64,000 nt of DNA. Origin: Allokutzneria sp. NRRL B-24872. GTDB lineage: Bacteria > Actinomycetota > Actinomycetes > Mycobacteriales > Pseudonocardiaceae. Of the stretch, positions 55,967 to 64,000 are shown in pieces. The notes under the pieces are model-generated. The model saw nothing but the letters and a program-made list of their open reading frames with translations, was not told the origin of the DNA and searched no databases. The translations under genes and the position numbers were made by a program. Positions within the stretch are counted from its first letter, which is position 1. Each line of letters opens with the position of its first letter. The stretch covers positions 62,001 through 126,000 of the forward strand of contig NZ_MUMH01000048.1 in assembly GCF_002155965.1 (NCBI RefSeq), written 5' to 3'.

Positions 55967-57712
55967 ATGACGATCACGGCGCCGGGTGACTCTGGTGACT
56001 CCTCGGGTGCCCAGCTCTCCTTCGACGAGCTGGGCACCCCGTTGCGCGACACCACCTTCGTCGTCGTGGACCTGGAGACCACCGGCGGCAGCGCGGCCGA
56101 GGACGCGATCACCGAGATCGGCGCGGTGAAGGTCAGGGGTGGTCAGGTCGTCGGCGAGTTCGCCACGCTGATCGACCCGGAGCGCGGCATCCCGCCGAAC
56201 ATCGTCGCGCTGACGGGCATCACCCAGGTGATGGTGATGGGGGCGCCGAAGCTGTCCAGCGTGCTGCCCGCCTTCCTGGAGTTCGTGGGCTCGGCCGTGC
56301 TGGTCGCGCACAACGCCGGGTTCGACATGGGTTTCCTGCGCGCGGCGGCCGAACGCCACGGTCACCCTTGGCCGAAGCGCACCGTGCTGTGCACCGTGAA
56401 GCTCGCCAGGAGGGTGCTGTCCCGGGAGGAGGCACCGAGCTGCCGTCTCTCGGCGTTGGCTGAACTGTTCGGCGCCACAACGACTCCGACGCACCGCGCG
56501 CTCGACGACGCCCGCGCGACCGTGGAGGTACTGCACGCGCTGCTGGAGCGGGTCGGCTCGCTGGGCGTGCAGTCGCTGGAGGAGCTGCTGGGCTACCTGC
56601 CGGACGTGTCCCCCGCGCAGCGCAGGAAACGCGAGCTGGCGAAGGACCTGCCGAGCGCGCCCGGGGTCTACCTGTTCCGGGGCCCGCGCGAGGAAGTGCT
56701 CTACGTCGGCACGGCGAGCGACCTCCGGCGCCGGGTCCGGCAGTACTTCACCGCGAGCGAGAACCGGCGGCGGGTGCGCGAGATGGTCGGCATCGCCGAG
56801 CGCGTCGACGTCGTCGTCTGCTCGCACGCGCTGGAGGCGGAGGTGCGCGAGCTGCGGCTGATCGCGGCGCACCGGCCGAGGTACAACCGCCGTTCCACCA
56901 ACCCGCACCGGCGCTGGTGGGTGGCGTTGACCGACGAGCCCTTCCCGCGCCTGTCCATCGTGTCCACGCCGAAGCCCGGTGCGTTCGGCCCCTTCGGCTC
57001 GCACGGCGCGGCCACCGAGGCCGTGGAGGCGTTGCAGGACGCGCTGCCCGTTCGCCGCTGCACGCAACGGATTTCGGCCCGCTCCCCGAAGGGCGTGCCG
57101 TGCGCGCTCGCCGACCTGGGGCATTGTGCGGCCCCGTGCGCCGGTCGGCAGAGCGTCGAGGACTACGCCCCGGCCGTGCACGAGGTGCGACGGTTGTTCA
57201 CCGGGGACTCCGTGCAGGCGCTGGACATCCTCGCCGGGCAGCTCGACCGGCTCGCGATGACCGAGCGCTTCGAGAAGGCCGGCGGCGAGCGGGACCGGCT
57301 GATCGCCCTGATCAAGGCGCTGGACCGGGGGCAGCGGCTGGCCACCCTGGCCGCGCTCGCCGAAGTGGTGGCCGCGCGGCCGGACGGCACCGGCGGGTGG
57401 GACTTCGCCGTCGTCCGGCACGGGCGGCTCGCGTCCGCCGGGTCGGCGCGGCGCGGGGTGCGGCCGATGCCCGTGGTCGACCAGATCGTCGCGGCGGCCG
57501 AGACCGTGCTGCCCGACGACGGTCCGCTGCGCGGCGCCTCAGCCGACGAGGTGTCCGTGGTGCTCCGCTGGCTGGAGCGCCCCGGCACGCGCTTGGTCCA
57601 CTGCGACGTGCCCTGGGCCGAGCCCGCGCGCGCCGCCGCCTCCTGGCGCCCGTGGGTCGCCCGCGCCGAAGCAGGACGCGTGGCGCACACCCCGCCGTCG
57701 GAACGCCGGTGA
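55967..57712 (+). CDS. DnaQ-like exonuclease fused to UvrC-like GIY-YIG endonuclease
   Basis: 581 aa. The N-terminal DEDDh exonuclease has FVVVDLETTGG (Asp35, Glu37), VAHNAGFDMGFL and HRALDDARATV. The GIY-YIG domain follows (APGVYLFRGPREEVLYVGTASDLRRRVRQYF, about 225-300), then a UvrC-like region with a Cys-containing segment (ALADLGHCAAPCAG). It lacks the UvrC C-terminal RNase H/HhH part. It is orthologous by position to Rv2191, an accessory repair nuclease. The PafBC-type promoter supports a DNA-damage role. It probably makes incisions and trims ends in a nucleotide-excision-like path. Confidence 0.93.
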   Translation: MTITAPGDSGDSSGAQLSFDELGTPLRDTTFVVVDLETTGGSAAEDAITEIGAVKVRGGQVVGEFATLIDPERGIPPNIVALTGITQVMVMGAPKLSSVLPAFLEFVGSAVLVAHNAGFDMGFLRAAAERHGHPWPKRTVLCTVKLARRVLSREEAPSCRLSALAELFGATTTPTHRALDDARATVEVLHALLERVGSLGVQSLEELLGYLPDVSPAQRRKRELAKDLPSAPGVYLFRGPREEVLYVGTASDLRRRVRQYFTASENRRRVREMVGIAERVDVVVCSHALEAEVRELRLIAAHRPRYNRRSTNPHRRWWVALTDEPFPRLSIVSTPKPGAFGPFGSHGAATEAVEALQDALPVRRCTQRISARSPKGVPCALADLGHCAAPCAGRQSVEDYAPAVHEVRRLFTGDSVQALDILAGQLDRLAMTERFEKAGGERDRLIALIKALDRGQRLATLAALAEVVAARPDGTGGWDFAVVRHGRLASAGSARRGVRPMPVVDQIVAAAETVLPDDGPLRGASADEVSVVLRWLERPGTRLVHCDVPWAEPARAAASWRPWVARAEAGRVAHTPPSERR

Positions 57713-57763
57713 ACCCAATGTGGCATTTGTTTCGCCAGACGTAACCAATGCCACATTGGTTAC
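57712..57763. terminator. Nested palindromes after the dnaQ-uvrC gene
   Basis: CCAATGTGGCATT (57715-57727) pairs with AATGCCACATTGG (57747-57759). The right arm is also half of a local palindrome GTAACCAATG...CATTGGTTAC (57741-57763). Two mutually exclusive hairpins are possible between convergent genes. Confidence 0.65.
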
Positions 57764-57800
57764 AACCCCGGCCGACGCGTTCGCGCGCCGGGTGAGGAGT

Positions 57801-58265
57801 TCAGCGGGCGCGGAGGCGGGCGAGGGCGCGCAGGACGTGGTCGCGGTTCTTCGCGCGCTTGATCCAGGCGGGCAGCTTGGCGGCCATGGTCATCCGGTAC
57901 GCGGGCGGCGCTGGCGGCTCCGGCAGGTACCGCTCGCGCAGCGAAGCGTCCACATAGGACTCCAGGAAGTCCACGTGCGCATGGTTGAAGGCCCAGAGGA
58001 CCTCACCGCAGCACGGCACCTGGAGGTGCAGGCGCAGGCCGAGGTCGAAGGGGTCGCACAACTCGGAGCGGCCCTGGTTGCCCGGCCAGGAAACGACGGT
58101 GGGCGCGAAGTCCGCGGTGTGACCGCACTCGGAGCACACGAGGCGGCACGGCGACGACGCGTGAGCGGCGAGCACCGCCCGGCCGGAGCAGCGCGGGCAG
58201 TGCACCAGGACCTCGTCGGTGAACGATCGCGCCGTGACCAGGCGGTCGCGGAAGCGCTCGCTCAC
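57801..58265 (-). CDS. Zinc-ribbon protein of unknown function
   Basis: 154 aa. The N-terminal zinc ribbon is VLVHCPRCSGRAVL...RLVCSECGHTADF (CxxC/CxxC). A second Cys set lies at SELCDP and VPCCGEVLWAFN, and the basic C-terminus is AAKLPAWIKRAKNRDHVLRALARLRAR. It resembles actinomycete TFIIB-type zinc-ribbon proteins with a DNA- or RNA-binding tail, uncharacterised. ATG at 58265 follows the stop of the Lrp-like gene with no gap (58267), so the two are co-transcribed with trpD. Confidence 0.75.
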   Translation of the reverse strand: MSERFRDRLVTARSFTDEVLVHCPRCSGRAVLAAHASSPCRLVCSECGHTADFAPTVVSWPGNQGRSELCDPFDLGLRLHLQVPCCGEVLWAFNHAHVDFLESYVDASLRERYLPEPPAPPAYRMTMAAKLPAWIKRAKNRDHVLRALARLRAR

Positions 58266-58266
58266 C

Positions 58267-58548
58267 TCAGTCGTCGAGGCCGATGCTGAAGGCGGCCTCG
58301 GTGTCCCGCTTGGAGTAGGAGCGGAAGGCGATGTGGGTGTCGGTGTTGAGCACGCCGTCGACCTTGCCGATGCGGCTGGGCACCAGATCGGCCAGGTCCT
58401 CGTGCGAGGGCACCTTGACCAGGGCGATCAGGTCGACATCGCCCGCGCAGGAGTAGACCTCGGTGACGCCGTCGATCTCGGCGATCTCCTGGGCGATCTC
58501 CGGGATGGCGCCTGCCTCGGCCTGGATCAGCACGATGGCGTTGATCAC
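58267..58548 (-). CDS. Stand-alone Lrp/AsnC ligand-binding (RAM) domain protein
   Basis: 93 aa holding only the effector-binding RAM domain: AIVLIQAEAGAIPEIAQEIAEIDGVTEVYSCAGDVDLIALVKVPSHEDLADLV, ending NTDTHIAFRSYSKRD. There is no helix-turn-helix, so it cannot bind DNA by itself; it may sense an amino acid and modulate another Lrp protein. GTG at 58548 has AAGGAG six bases upstream. Its place just after trpD suggests a tryptophan or aromatic link. Confidence 0.85.
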   Translation of the reverse strand: MINAIVLIQAEAGAIPEIAQEIAEIDGVTEVYSCAGDVDLIALVKVPSHEDLADLVPSRIGKVDGVLNTDTHIAFRSYSKRDTEAAFSIGLDD

Positions 58549-58567
58549 GTTGAGCTCCTTGGGAAAG

Positions 58568-59626
58568 TCAGCGGACGAGTTCGGTGCGCAACGAGGTGGA
58601 GCGCCGCGCCCAGGTCTCCAGCAGGCGCGCGGCGGCGCCGGAGTCCACGGCCTCGGCCACGCGGGACATCCCGGCGCGCAGGTCGGCGACGAGGTCTCCG
58701 GAGGTGCCGGTGTGGGCGGCCACCGCCCCGGCGGCGTTGAGCAGCACGGCATCGCGCACGGCACCGCGTTCGCCGTCGAGCAGCTTGCGCACGGCGAGCG
58801 CGTTCACCGACGCGTCACCACCGAGCAGGTCGGCGGGCTCGCACGGCGGCACACCGAGGTCTGCGGGGTTCAGCGTCTCCTGCCGGACCTCGCCGTCACC
58901 GACCACCCAGACCGAGCTGGTCGTGGTGGTGGTCAGCTCGTCGAGCCCGTCGTCACCGCGCACCACGAGCACGCTGTGCCCGCGCTCGGCGAAGACCTCG
59001 GCCATCAGCGGCGCGATCCTCGGGTCGGCGCAGCCGATCAGGCCCGCCGACGGCTGGGCCGGGTTGCTCAGCGGACCGAGCAGGTTGAACACCGTGGGGA
59101 TGCCGATCTCCCGCCGCGCCTGCGCGGTGTAGCGCATCGCGGGGTGGAACACCGGGGCGAAGCAGAAACCGATGCCCAGCTCCGCGACCGTGCGCTCCAC
59201 GCCCGCGGGGGGCAGGTCGATGGCGACGCCCAGCGCCTCCAGCACGTCGGCGGTGCCGCACTGCGAGGACGCGGCGCGGTTGCCGTGCTTGACCACCGGC
59301 ACTCCGGCGGCGGCGGTGACCAGCGAGGCCATCGTGGAGATGTTGACCGTGCCGGAGCGGTCGCCGCCGGTGCCGACGATGTCCACCGCGCGCACGTCCA
59401 CCCGCACCTTGCGCGCGTGGTCGAGCATCGCGGCGGCCATGCCCGCCACCTCGTCGGCGGTCTCACCCTTCGCGCGCAGGGTCACCGCGAGCGCGGTGAC
59501 CTGGGCGATCGTGGCGTTGCCGGACATCACCTGGTCCATCGCCCAGCGCGTCTCCTGCGCGGAGCAGTTCTGCCCGTCGACGAGCTTGCCCAGCAGCGCG
59601 GGCCACGTGCGGTCGGTACCGGCCAT
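58568..59626 (-). CDS. trpD: Anthranilate phosphoribosyltransferase
   Basis: 352 aa. It transfers phosphoribosyl from PRPP to anthranilate, the second step of tryptophan synthesis. It contains VDIVGTGGDRSGTVNISTMASLV (PRPP loop GTGGD), KHGNRAASSQCGTADVLEALG, FCFAPVFHPAMRYTAQARREIGIPTVFNLLGPLSNP and GDDGLDEL. It is orthologous by position to Rv2192c. ATG at 59626. Other trp genes are not in the window. It is followed by the RAM-domain gene. Confidence 0.96.
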   Translation of the reverse strand: MAGTDRTWPALLGKLVDGQNCSAQETRWAMDQVMSGNATIAQVTALAVTLRAKGETADEVAGMAAAMLDHARKVRVDVRAVDIVGTGGDRSGTVNISTMASLVTAAAGVPVVKHGNRAASSQCGTADVLEALGVAIDLPPAGVERTVAELGIGFCFAPVFHPAMRYTAQARREIGIPTVFNLLGPLSNPAQPSAGLIGCADPRIAPLMAEVFAERGHSVLVVRGDDGLDELTTTTTSSVWVVGDGEVRQETLNPADLGVPPCEPADLLGGDASVNALAVRKLLDGERGAVRDAVLLNAAGAVAAHTGTSGDLVADLRAGMSRVAEAVDSGAAARLLETWARRSTSLRTELVR

Positions 59627-59637
59627 CGCCGAACTCC

Positions 59638-60048
59638 TCAGCCGCGCACCGCGGGGAGCCGGTGGGAGCGCAGCACCTCGGCCACGGTCTCCGCCGACGC
59701 CAGCGGGTCCAGGGGGTGCACCAGCACCGCGTCCGCCTGCGACCAGGTGGCGAGCCAGCGGTCGTCCTTGCGGCGCACCGCGACGATCACCGGGGGGCAG
59801 GGGTCGATCTCGTTCTTGACCTGGCGGGACAGGCCCATGCCGCCGGTCGGCTGCGCCTCGCCGTCCAGGATCGCCAGGTCGACCGCGCCGGAGTCCATCT
59901 CGGAGAGCACGTCGGCGACGGTGTCGGCCTCGATGTAGCGCACGCGCCCCAGATCGGGGGCCGGCCTGCGGCCCACAGCGGTGATGATCGCCTCGCGCAC
60001 CTCTGCGCGGTGGCTGAACACCAGAACGGTCATGGCCTGCGTGCTCAT
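59638..60048 (-). CDS. Degenerate response-regulator receiver protein
   Basis: 136 aa with a receiver-like alpha/beta fold: TVLVFSHRAEVREAIITAVG, the strand 3 Asp in VDLAILDGEA, and VILVHPLDPLASAETVAEVL at the end. The N-terminal acidic pair is absent (FSHRAE) and the conserved Lys of KP is His (VHPLDP), so phosphorylation by the usual chemistry is doubtful. There is no output domain. ATG at 60048 has GGGAGGA. It sits between trpD and ctaE, where its role is unknown. Confidence 0.75.
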   Translation of the reverse strand: MSTQAMTVLVFSHRAEVREAIITAVGRRPAPDLGRVRYIEADTVADVLSEMDSGAVDLAILDGEAQPTGGMGLSRQVKNEIDPCPPVIVAVRRKDDRWLATWSQADAVLVHPLDPLASAETVAEVLRSHRLPAVRG

Positions 60049-60288
60049 CGCGGCTGTCCTCCCGACAGTGCTGCTGTCAAAGGCTGCTGTCCAAGCTGCC
60101 TGCAAAATCACGTGCGGTTCCCCGCGACGCCCGATGCTATAGCGCACCCCGGACAGCCCGACGGTCATGTCCGGGGAGGGCGGCCCGGGCGCTCACCCGG
60201 AGTGCACCGGAGCACCACGCACCGTGCGCGTCGCGCACCCCCGCGCGCGAGGTGCGGACCCGGGCCAGCGTGCGCCATCCCTGCAAGA

Positions 60289-60294
60289 CATAAT
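60289..60294 (+). promoter_or_regulatory. -10 element of ctaE, leaderless
   Basis: CATAAT ends seven bases before the GTG at 60302, putting the transcription start on the start codon. An in-frame ATG at 60293 overlaps the -10 and is therefore unlikely to be used. Confidence 0.55.
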
Positions 60295-60301
60295 GCGTCG
60301 C

Positions 60302-60901
60302 GTGACAACGGCTGCGCCCTCAATCGGCCAACGGGTGCACTCGCTGAACCGTCCCAACATGGTCAGCGTGGGCACCATCGTCTGGCTCTCCAGCGAACTC
60401 ATGTTCTTCGCCGGCCTCTTCGCCATGTTCTTCACGGTGAAGGCCCAGAACGAGGGCGCGTGGCCACCCGCGCCCACCCATCTGAACCTGCCCTACGCCC
60501 TGTTCTTCACCGTGATCCTGGTGGCGTCGTCCTTCACGTGTCAGTGGGGCGTCTTCAAGGCGGAGCAGGGCGACGTGTTCGGGCTGCGGCTCTGGTACAC
60601 GATCACCCTGGTCATGGGCGCGATCTTCGTCGGCGGCCAGGTCGGTGAGTACATCGAGCTCGTCGAGCACGGCACCACCATCGCCGGCTCGGCCTACGGC
60701 ACGGTGTTCTACCTGACCACCGGCTTCCACGGCCTGCACGTGATCGGCGGCTTGATCGCCTTCGTGTTCCTGATCTGGCGCACGAAGCTGAGCAAGTTCA
60801 CCCCGGCACAGGCGACGGCCGCGATCGTCGTGTCCTACTACTGGCACTTCGTCGACATCGTCTGGGTCGGCCTCTTCGCCTGCATCTACCTCATTCCCTG
60901 A
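60302..60901 (+). CDS. ctaE: Cytochrome c oxidase subunit III
   Basis: 199 aa with five membrane helices. It contains the actinobacterial signature [32 protein letters not shown] and the C-terminal [21 protein letters not shown] and [19 protein letters not shown]. It is part of the aa3 oxidase in the bcc-aa3 supercomplex. It is the first gene of the ctaE-qcrCAB cluster, as in Rv2193-Rv2196. GTG at 60302 gives [18 protein letters not shown], matching relatives. Confidence 0.97.
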   Translation: MTTAAPSIGQRVHSLNRPNMVSVGTIVWLSSELMFFAGLFAMFFTVKAQNEGAWPPAPTHLNLPYALFFTVILVASSFTCQWGVFKAEQGDVFGLRLWYTITLVMGAIFVGGQVGEYIELVEHGTTIAGSAYGTVFYLTTGFHGLHVIGGLIAFVFLIWRTKLSKFTPAQATAAIVVSYYWHFVDIVWVGLFACIYLIP

Positions 60902-60982
60902 CGTGCGTGCCCACCCCCCGGGCGGCGACGCCCGGTACGCACGCAACGAGCCCCGAACTCGACAGCAAGGGTTGCCGCAGAC

Positions 60983-61828
60983 ATGACCACCAGGAAAGAC
61001 GCCGCCTCCGCGGAAGCGGGAGGACGTGGCGCAGAACGGAACCGCAGGCCGCGCACCAAGCTGCGGCGTCGGCTCTCCGGTCTGCTGGCGCTGGGTGTCG
61101 CTCTCGTCGGAGCGGGCGCGCTCTACGCGGGCGCGGTGACCCAGCCGCACAAGGCGCAGGCCGCGGCCGATCCCGCACTGGTCCGCCAGGGCGAGCAGAT
61201 CTACAACAACGCCTGCATCACCTGCCACGGCGCGAACCTGCAGGGTGTCGAGGACCGGGGCCCGAGCCTGATCGGCGTCGGCGACGCGGCCGTGTACTTC
61301 CAGGTCTCCTCCGGCCGCATGCCGATGGTGCGCCAGGAGGCCCAGGCCGCGCGCAAGCCCGCGAAGTACACCCCGGAGGAGATCGACGCGCTCGGCGCGT
61401 TCATCCAGTTCACCGCGGGTGGCCCGGAGAAGCCGCAGGAGAGCGGCGCGCAGCTGCGCGGCGAGAACCCGGCGCGCGGCGGTGAGCTGTTCCGGCTCAA
61501 CTGCGCCTCCTGCCACAACTTCACCGGTCGCGGCGGCGCGCTGTCCTCCGGCAAGTTCGCCCCGCACCTGGACGGCGTGACCGAGGAGCAGGTCTACACG
61601 GCGATGCTCACCGGCCCGCAGAACATGCCGAAGTTCTCCGACCGGCAGCTCTCGCCGGACGAGAAGAAGGACATCATCGCCTACGTCAAGTCGGTGACGG
61701 ACGGCAACAACAACCCCGGCGGCAACCCCCTCGGCGGCTTCGGCCCCGGCACGGAGGGTCTGATCGCCTGGATCATCGGGCTCGCCGCGCTGGTCGGCGT
61801 GACCGTGTGGATGGGAAGCAGGGCATGA
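60983..61828 (+). CDS. qcrC: Dihaem cytochrome c subunit of the bcc complex (QcrC)
   Basis: 281 aa. N-terminal membrane helix ([20 protein letters not shown]), two c-type haem sites CITCH and CASCH with distal Met regions ([13 protein letters not shown]), and a C-terminal helix ([20 protein letters not shown]). It passes electrons directly to the aa3 oxidase without a soluble cytochrome c. The stop overlaps the qcrA start (ATGA). ATG at 60983. Confidence 0.97.
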   Translation: MTTRKDAASAEAGGRGAERNRRPRTKLRRRLSGLLALGVALVGAGALYAGAVTQPHKAQAAADPALVRQGEQIYNNACITCHGANLQGVEDRGPSLIGVGDAAVYFQVSSGRMPMVRQEAQAARKPAKYTPEEIDALGAFIQFTAGGPEKPQESGAQLRGENPARGGELFRLNCASCHNFTGRGGALSSGKFAPHLDGVTEEQVYTAMLTGPQNMPKFSDRQLSPDEKKDIIAYVKSVTDGNNNPGGNPLGGFGPGTEGLIAWIIGLAALVGVTVWMGSRA

Positions 61829-62943
61829 GCGAGCAGCAGCGCAGTTACAGCGAGGCCGAACTCGCTGAGATGAGCCAGGAGGAGCTCGTCGCCGCCGGCC
61901 TCGAGGCCGACCACGTGGTCATCGCCAAGCGGGTCGAGCGGTTCCCCGTTCCCGGCACCCGCGCCGAGAAGCGCGCGATCCGCGGCGTGTCCGCCTGGTT
62001 CGCGCTCGCGGCGCTGTCCGGCCTGGCCTTCATCGTCGTGTACGTGGCCTGGCCGAGCGAGTACCGGACCCCGGACACCCACGGCAGCTTCTGGTACGAC
62101 CTCTACACCCCGATGCTGGGCCTGACCCTGGGCCTGAGCGTCTTCGCGCTCGGCATCGGCGTCATCTCCTACGCGAAGAAGCTGCTCCCGGACGAGACCG
62201 CGGTGCAGCAGCGGCACGCCGAGGGCTCCCCGGAGTTCGACAAGCGGACCACCGCGGCGATCCTGGCCGACGCGGGCGCCACCAGCGGCCTCGCCCGGCG
62301 CAAGCTGATCACCCGCAGTGCGGGCGCCGCGGCGGGCGTCTTCGGCCTCGGCGTCGGCGTGTTCGCGCTCGGCGGCCTGGTGAAGAACCCGTGGGCCAAG
62401 GGCGACAAGTCCGACCTGCTGGTCACCGGCTGGTCCTCCGACAACGGCGAGAAGGTCTTCCTGCGCCGCGACGTCGGCGACCCGCACAAGATCGTGCTGG
62501 TGCGCCCGGAGGACCTGGACGCCGGTGGCTTCGAGACGGTCTTCCCGTTCAAGGAGTCCGAGCGCGGCGACGAGCACGCGCTGATCAAGGGCGTTCGCCG
62601 CTCCGACAGCCCGGTCATGCTGATCCGCCTGCGCCCCGGCCAGAAGGTCGGCAAGCGCAAGGGCCAGGAGGACTTCAACTACGGCGACCTGTACGCCTAC
62701 TCGAAGATCTGCACCCACCTCGGCTGCCCGACCTCGCTGTTCGAGCAGCAGACCGGCCGACTGCTCTGCCCGTGCCACCAGTCGCAGTTCGACGTCTTCA
62801 ACTACGCCAAGCCGATCTTCGGCCCGGCCACTCGGTCACTGCCGCAGCTGCCGATCACGGTTGACGCCGAGACCGGCTACCTGATCGCGCGCGGCGACTT
62901 CATCGAGCCGATCGGCCCCGGTTACTGGGAGCGTAAGTCATGA
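61825..62943 (+). CDS. qcrA: Rieske iron-sulfur subunit of the bcc complex (QcrA)
   Basis: 372 aa with three N-terminal helices (actinobacterial form): two around 55-115 and one near 170. The Rieske [2Fe-2S] ligands are CTHLGCPTS and CPCHQSQFD. The C-terminal beta domain ends [21 protein letters not shown] at 61825 overlaps qcrC by four bases, and the stop overlaps qcrB (ATGA). Electrons flow from menaquinol through this centre to QcrC. Confidence 0.97.
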   Translation: MSEQQRSYSEAELAEMSQEELVAAGLEADHVVIAKRVERFPVPGTRAEKRAIRGVSAWFALAALSGLAFIVVYVAWPSEYRTPDTHGSFWYDLYTPMLGLTLGLSVFALGIGVISYAKKLLPDETAVQQRHAEGSPEFDKRTTAAILADAGATSGLARRKLITRSAGAAAGVFGLGVGVFALGGLVKNPWAKGDKSDLLVTGWSSDNGEKVFLRRDVGDPHKIVLVRPEDLDAGGFETVFPFKESERGDEHALIKGVRRSDSPVMLIRLRPGQKVGKRKGQEDFNYGDLYAYSKICTHLGCPTSLFEQQTGRLLCPCHQSQFDVFNYAKPIFGPATRSLPQLPITVDAETGYLIARGDFIEPIGPGYWERKS

Positions 62944-64000
62944 GTTCCATCACCACGCCGACCAAGTCGGCAAGCGCCGCCAGCAAGGCGGTCGGCGGGG
63001 CTGCGAAGTGGGCCGACGACCGGTACCACCCCGCTGCCGGCCTGCGCCGCCAGATCAGCAAGGTCTTCCCGACCCACTGGTCGTTCATGCTCGGTGAGAT
63101 CGCGCTCTACAGCTTCATCATCCTGTTGCTGTCGGGCGTGTACCTCGCGCTGTTCTTCGACCCCTCGATGGAGGAGGTCCAGTACGCGGGCTCCTTCACC
63201 AACCTCCAGGGCATCTGGATGTCCCGGGCGTTCGAGAGCGCGCTGGACATCTCCTTCGAGGTCCGCGGTGGCCTGTTCGCCCGTCAGGTGCACCACTGGG
63301 CGGCGCTGCTGTTCATGGCCGCGATCGTCGCGCACATGCTCCGGGTGTTCTTCACCGGCGCGTTCCGCAAGCCGCGCGAGGTCAACTGGGTCATCGGCAT
63401 CCTGCTGTTCGTGCTGGGCATGTTCGAGGGCTTCACCGGCTACTCGCTGCCCGACGACCTGCTCTCCGGCACCGGCCTGCGGATCGGCTCCGGCATCGTG
63501 CTGTCGATCCCGGTCATCGGCACGTGGATCCACTGGGCGCTCTTCGGCGGGGAGTTCCCCGGCACCGAGATCATCCCGCGCCTCTACACGATCCACATCC
63601 TGCTGCTGCCCGGCATCATCCTCGGCCTGGTGGCCGCGCACCTCGCGCTGGTCTGGTACCAGAAGCACACCCAGTTCCCGGGTGTCGGCCGCACCGAGAA
63701 CAACGTGGTCGGCGTCCGCATCATGCCGCTGTTCGCGGCCAAGGCAGGCGGCTTCTTCGCCGTCACCGCCGGTGTGATCGTGATGATGGCGGGTCTGTTC
63801 CAGATCAACGCCATCTGGAACTTCGGACCGTACAACGCCGCGCAGGTCTCGGCGGGCTCGCAGCCCGACTGGTACATGGCCTGGACCGACGGCATGAGCC
63901 GGTTGTGGCCCGCGTGGGAGCTCTACCTCGGCCCGGTGATGGTCCCGGCGATCTTCTTCCCGCTGGTGCTGGGCATGGGCATCGTGTTCACCCTCGCGGG
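62940..64000 (+). CDS. qcrB: Cytochrome b subunit of the bcc complex (QcrB), cut by window edge
   Basis: 353 codons are present before the right edge. Haem-b helices carry the His ligands [24 protein letters not shown] and [22 protein letters not shown]. The menaquinol-site region is [19 protein letters not shown], and the C-terminal part begins [27 protein letters not shown]. It is homologous to Rv2196, the target of Q203-type inhibitors. ATG at 62940 overlaps the qcrA stop. The full protein is expected to be about 540 aa. Confidence 0.97.
   Translation, partial: MSSITTPTKSASAASKAVGGAAKWADDRYHPAAGLRRQISKVFPTHWSFMLGEIALYSFIILLLSGVYLALFFDPSMEEVQYAGSFTNLQGIWMSRAFESALDISFEVRGGLFARQVHHWAALLFMAAIVAHMLRVFFTGAFRKPREVNWVIGILLFVLGMFEGFTGYSLPDDLLSGTGLRIGSGIVLSIPVIGTWIHWALFGGEFPGTEIIPRLYTIHILLLPGIILGLVAAHLALVWYQKHTQFPGVGRTENNVVGVRIMPLFAAKAGGFFAVTAGVIVMMAGLFQINAIWNFGPYNAAQVSAGSQPDWYMAWTDGMSRLWPAWELYLGPVMVPAIFFPLVLGMGIVFTLA

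Overview
The window is chromosomal DNA from a high-GC actinomycete. Codon use is strongly G/C at third positions, GTG starts are common, and many genes look leaderless. Gene content and order point to the Pseudonocardiales or a close relative. From about 21.4 kb to the right edge the order follows the mycobacterial Rv2171-Rv2196 block: lppM, a methylenetetrahydrofolate reductase gene, idsA2-like, mptA-like, Rv2175c, pknL, aroG, an RNase AS gene, plsC, an arsA-like ATPase gene, TB16.3-like, fadD15, an NlpC/P60 gene, a dnaQ-uvrC fusion, trpD, ctaE and qcrCAB. Species cannot be fixed from the sequence alone.

Layout. 0-9.4 kb: GtrA fragment, two acyl-CoA dehydrogenases of different catalytic classes, recX-recA-DUF3046, an MFS transporter, a membrane-anchored Hsp70-like protein, a GNAT enzyme and a methyltransferase. 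9.4-16.7 kb: helicase lhr, ACC deaminase, and a HEPN/maleylpyruvate-isomerase-like gene pair. 17-21.2 kb: secreted proteins, a YbaK-type deacylase, a GNAT enzyme, a PI-PLC-like enzyme and a DUF885 peptidase-like protein. 21.4-43.2 kb: the conserved block with envelope and isoprenoid genes, PknL and its probable DNA-binding partner, DAHP synthase, an iron-box-controlled ferredoxin reductase, a probably PPi-linked phosphofructokinase, and a seven-gene minus-strand operon ending in a ROK sugar kinase. 43.3-51.4 kb: fadD15, then an accessory insert holding a cytochrome P450 and two tandem SARP regulators, one degenerate and one a composition chimera. 51.4-64 kb: a membrane metallopeptidase, an NlpC/P60 hydrolase behind a c-di-AMP riboswitch, RNA and DNA repair nucleases, trpD and the start of the respiratory bcc-aa3 supercomplex genes.

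Regulation is the most informative part. A promoter pattern, YTGTCAGACC followed by an eight-base-spaced TAnnnT-like -10, occurs upstream of recA, lhr, the HEPN operon and the dnaQ-uvrC fusion. It matches the RecA/LexA-independent (PafBC-type) DNA-damage promoter of mycobacteria in layout. recA and the HEPN operon also carry perfect LexA boxes. Other sites are a DtxR/IdeR-type iron box on the ferredoxin reductase gene and an intact ydaO-type riboswitch. Three palindromic elements of about 60 bp with a central GAGCGCTC sit at gene 3' ends. A semi-palindromic 13-mer, GTCCACNNNGGAC, recurs inside coding sequences and is spelled with codons unusual for this genome. No rRNA, tRNA, CRISPR array, integrase or transposase gene was recognised.
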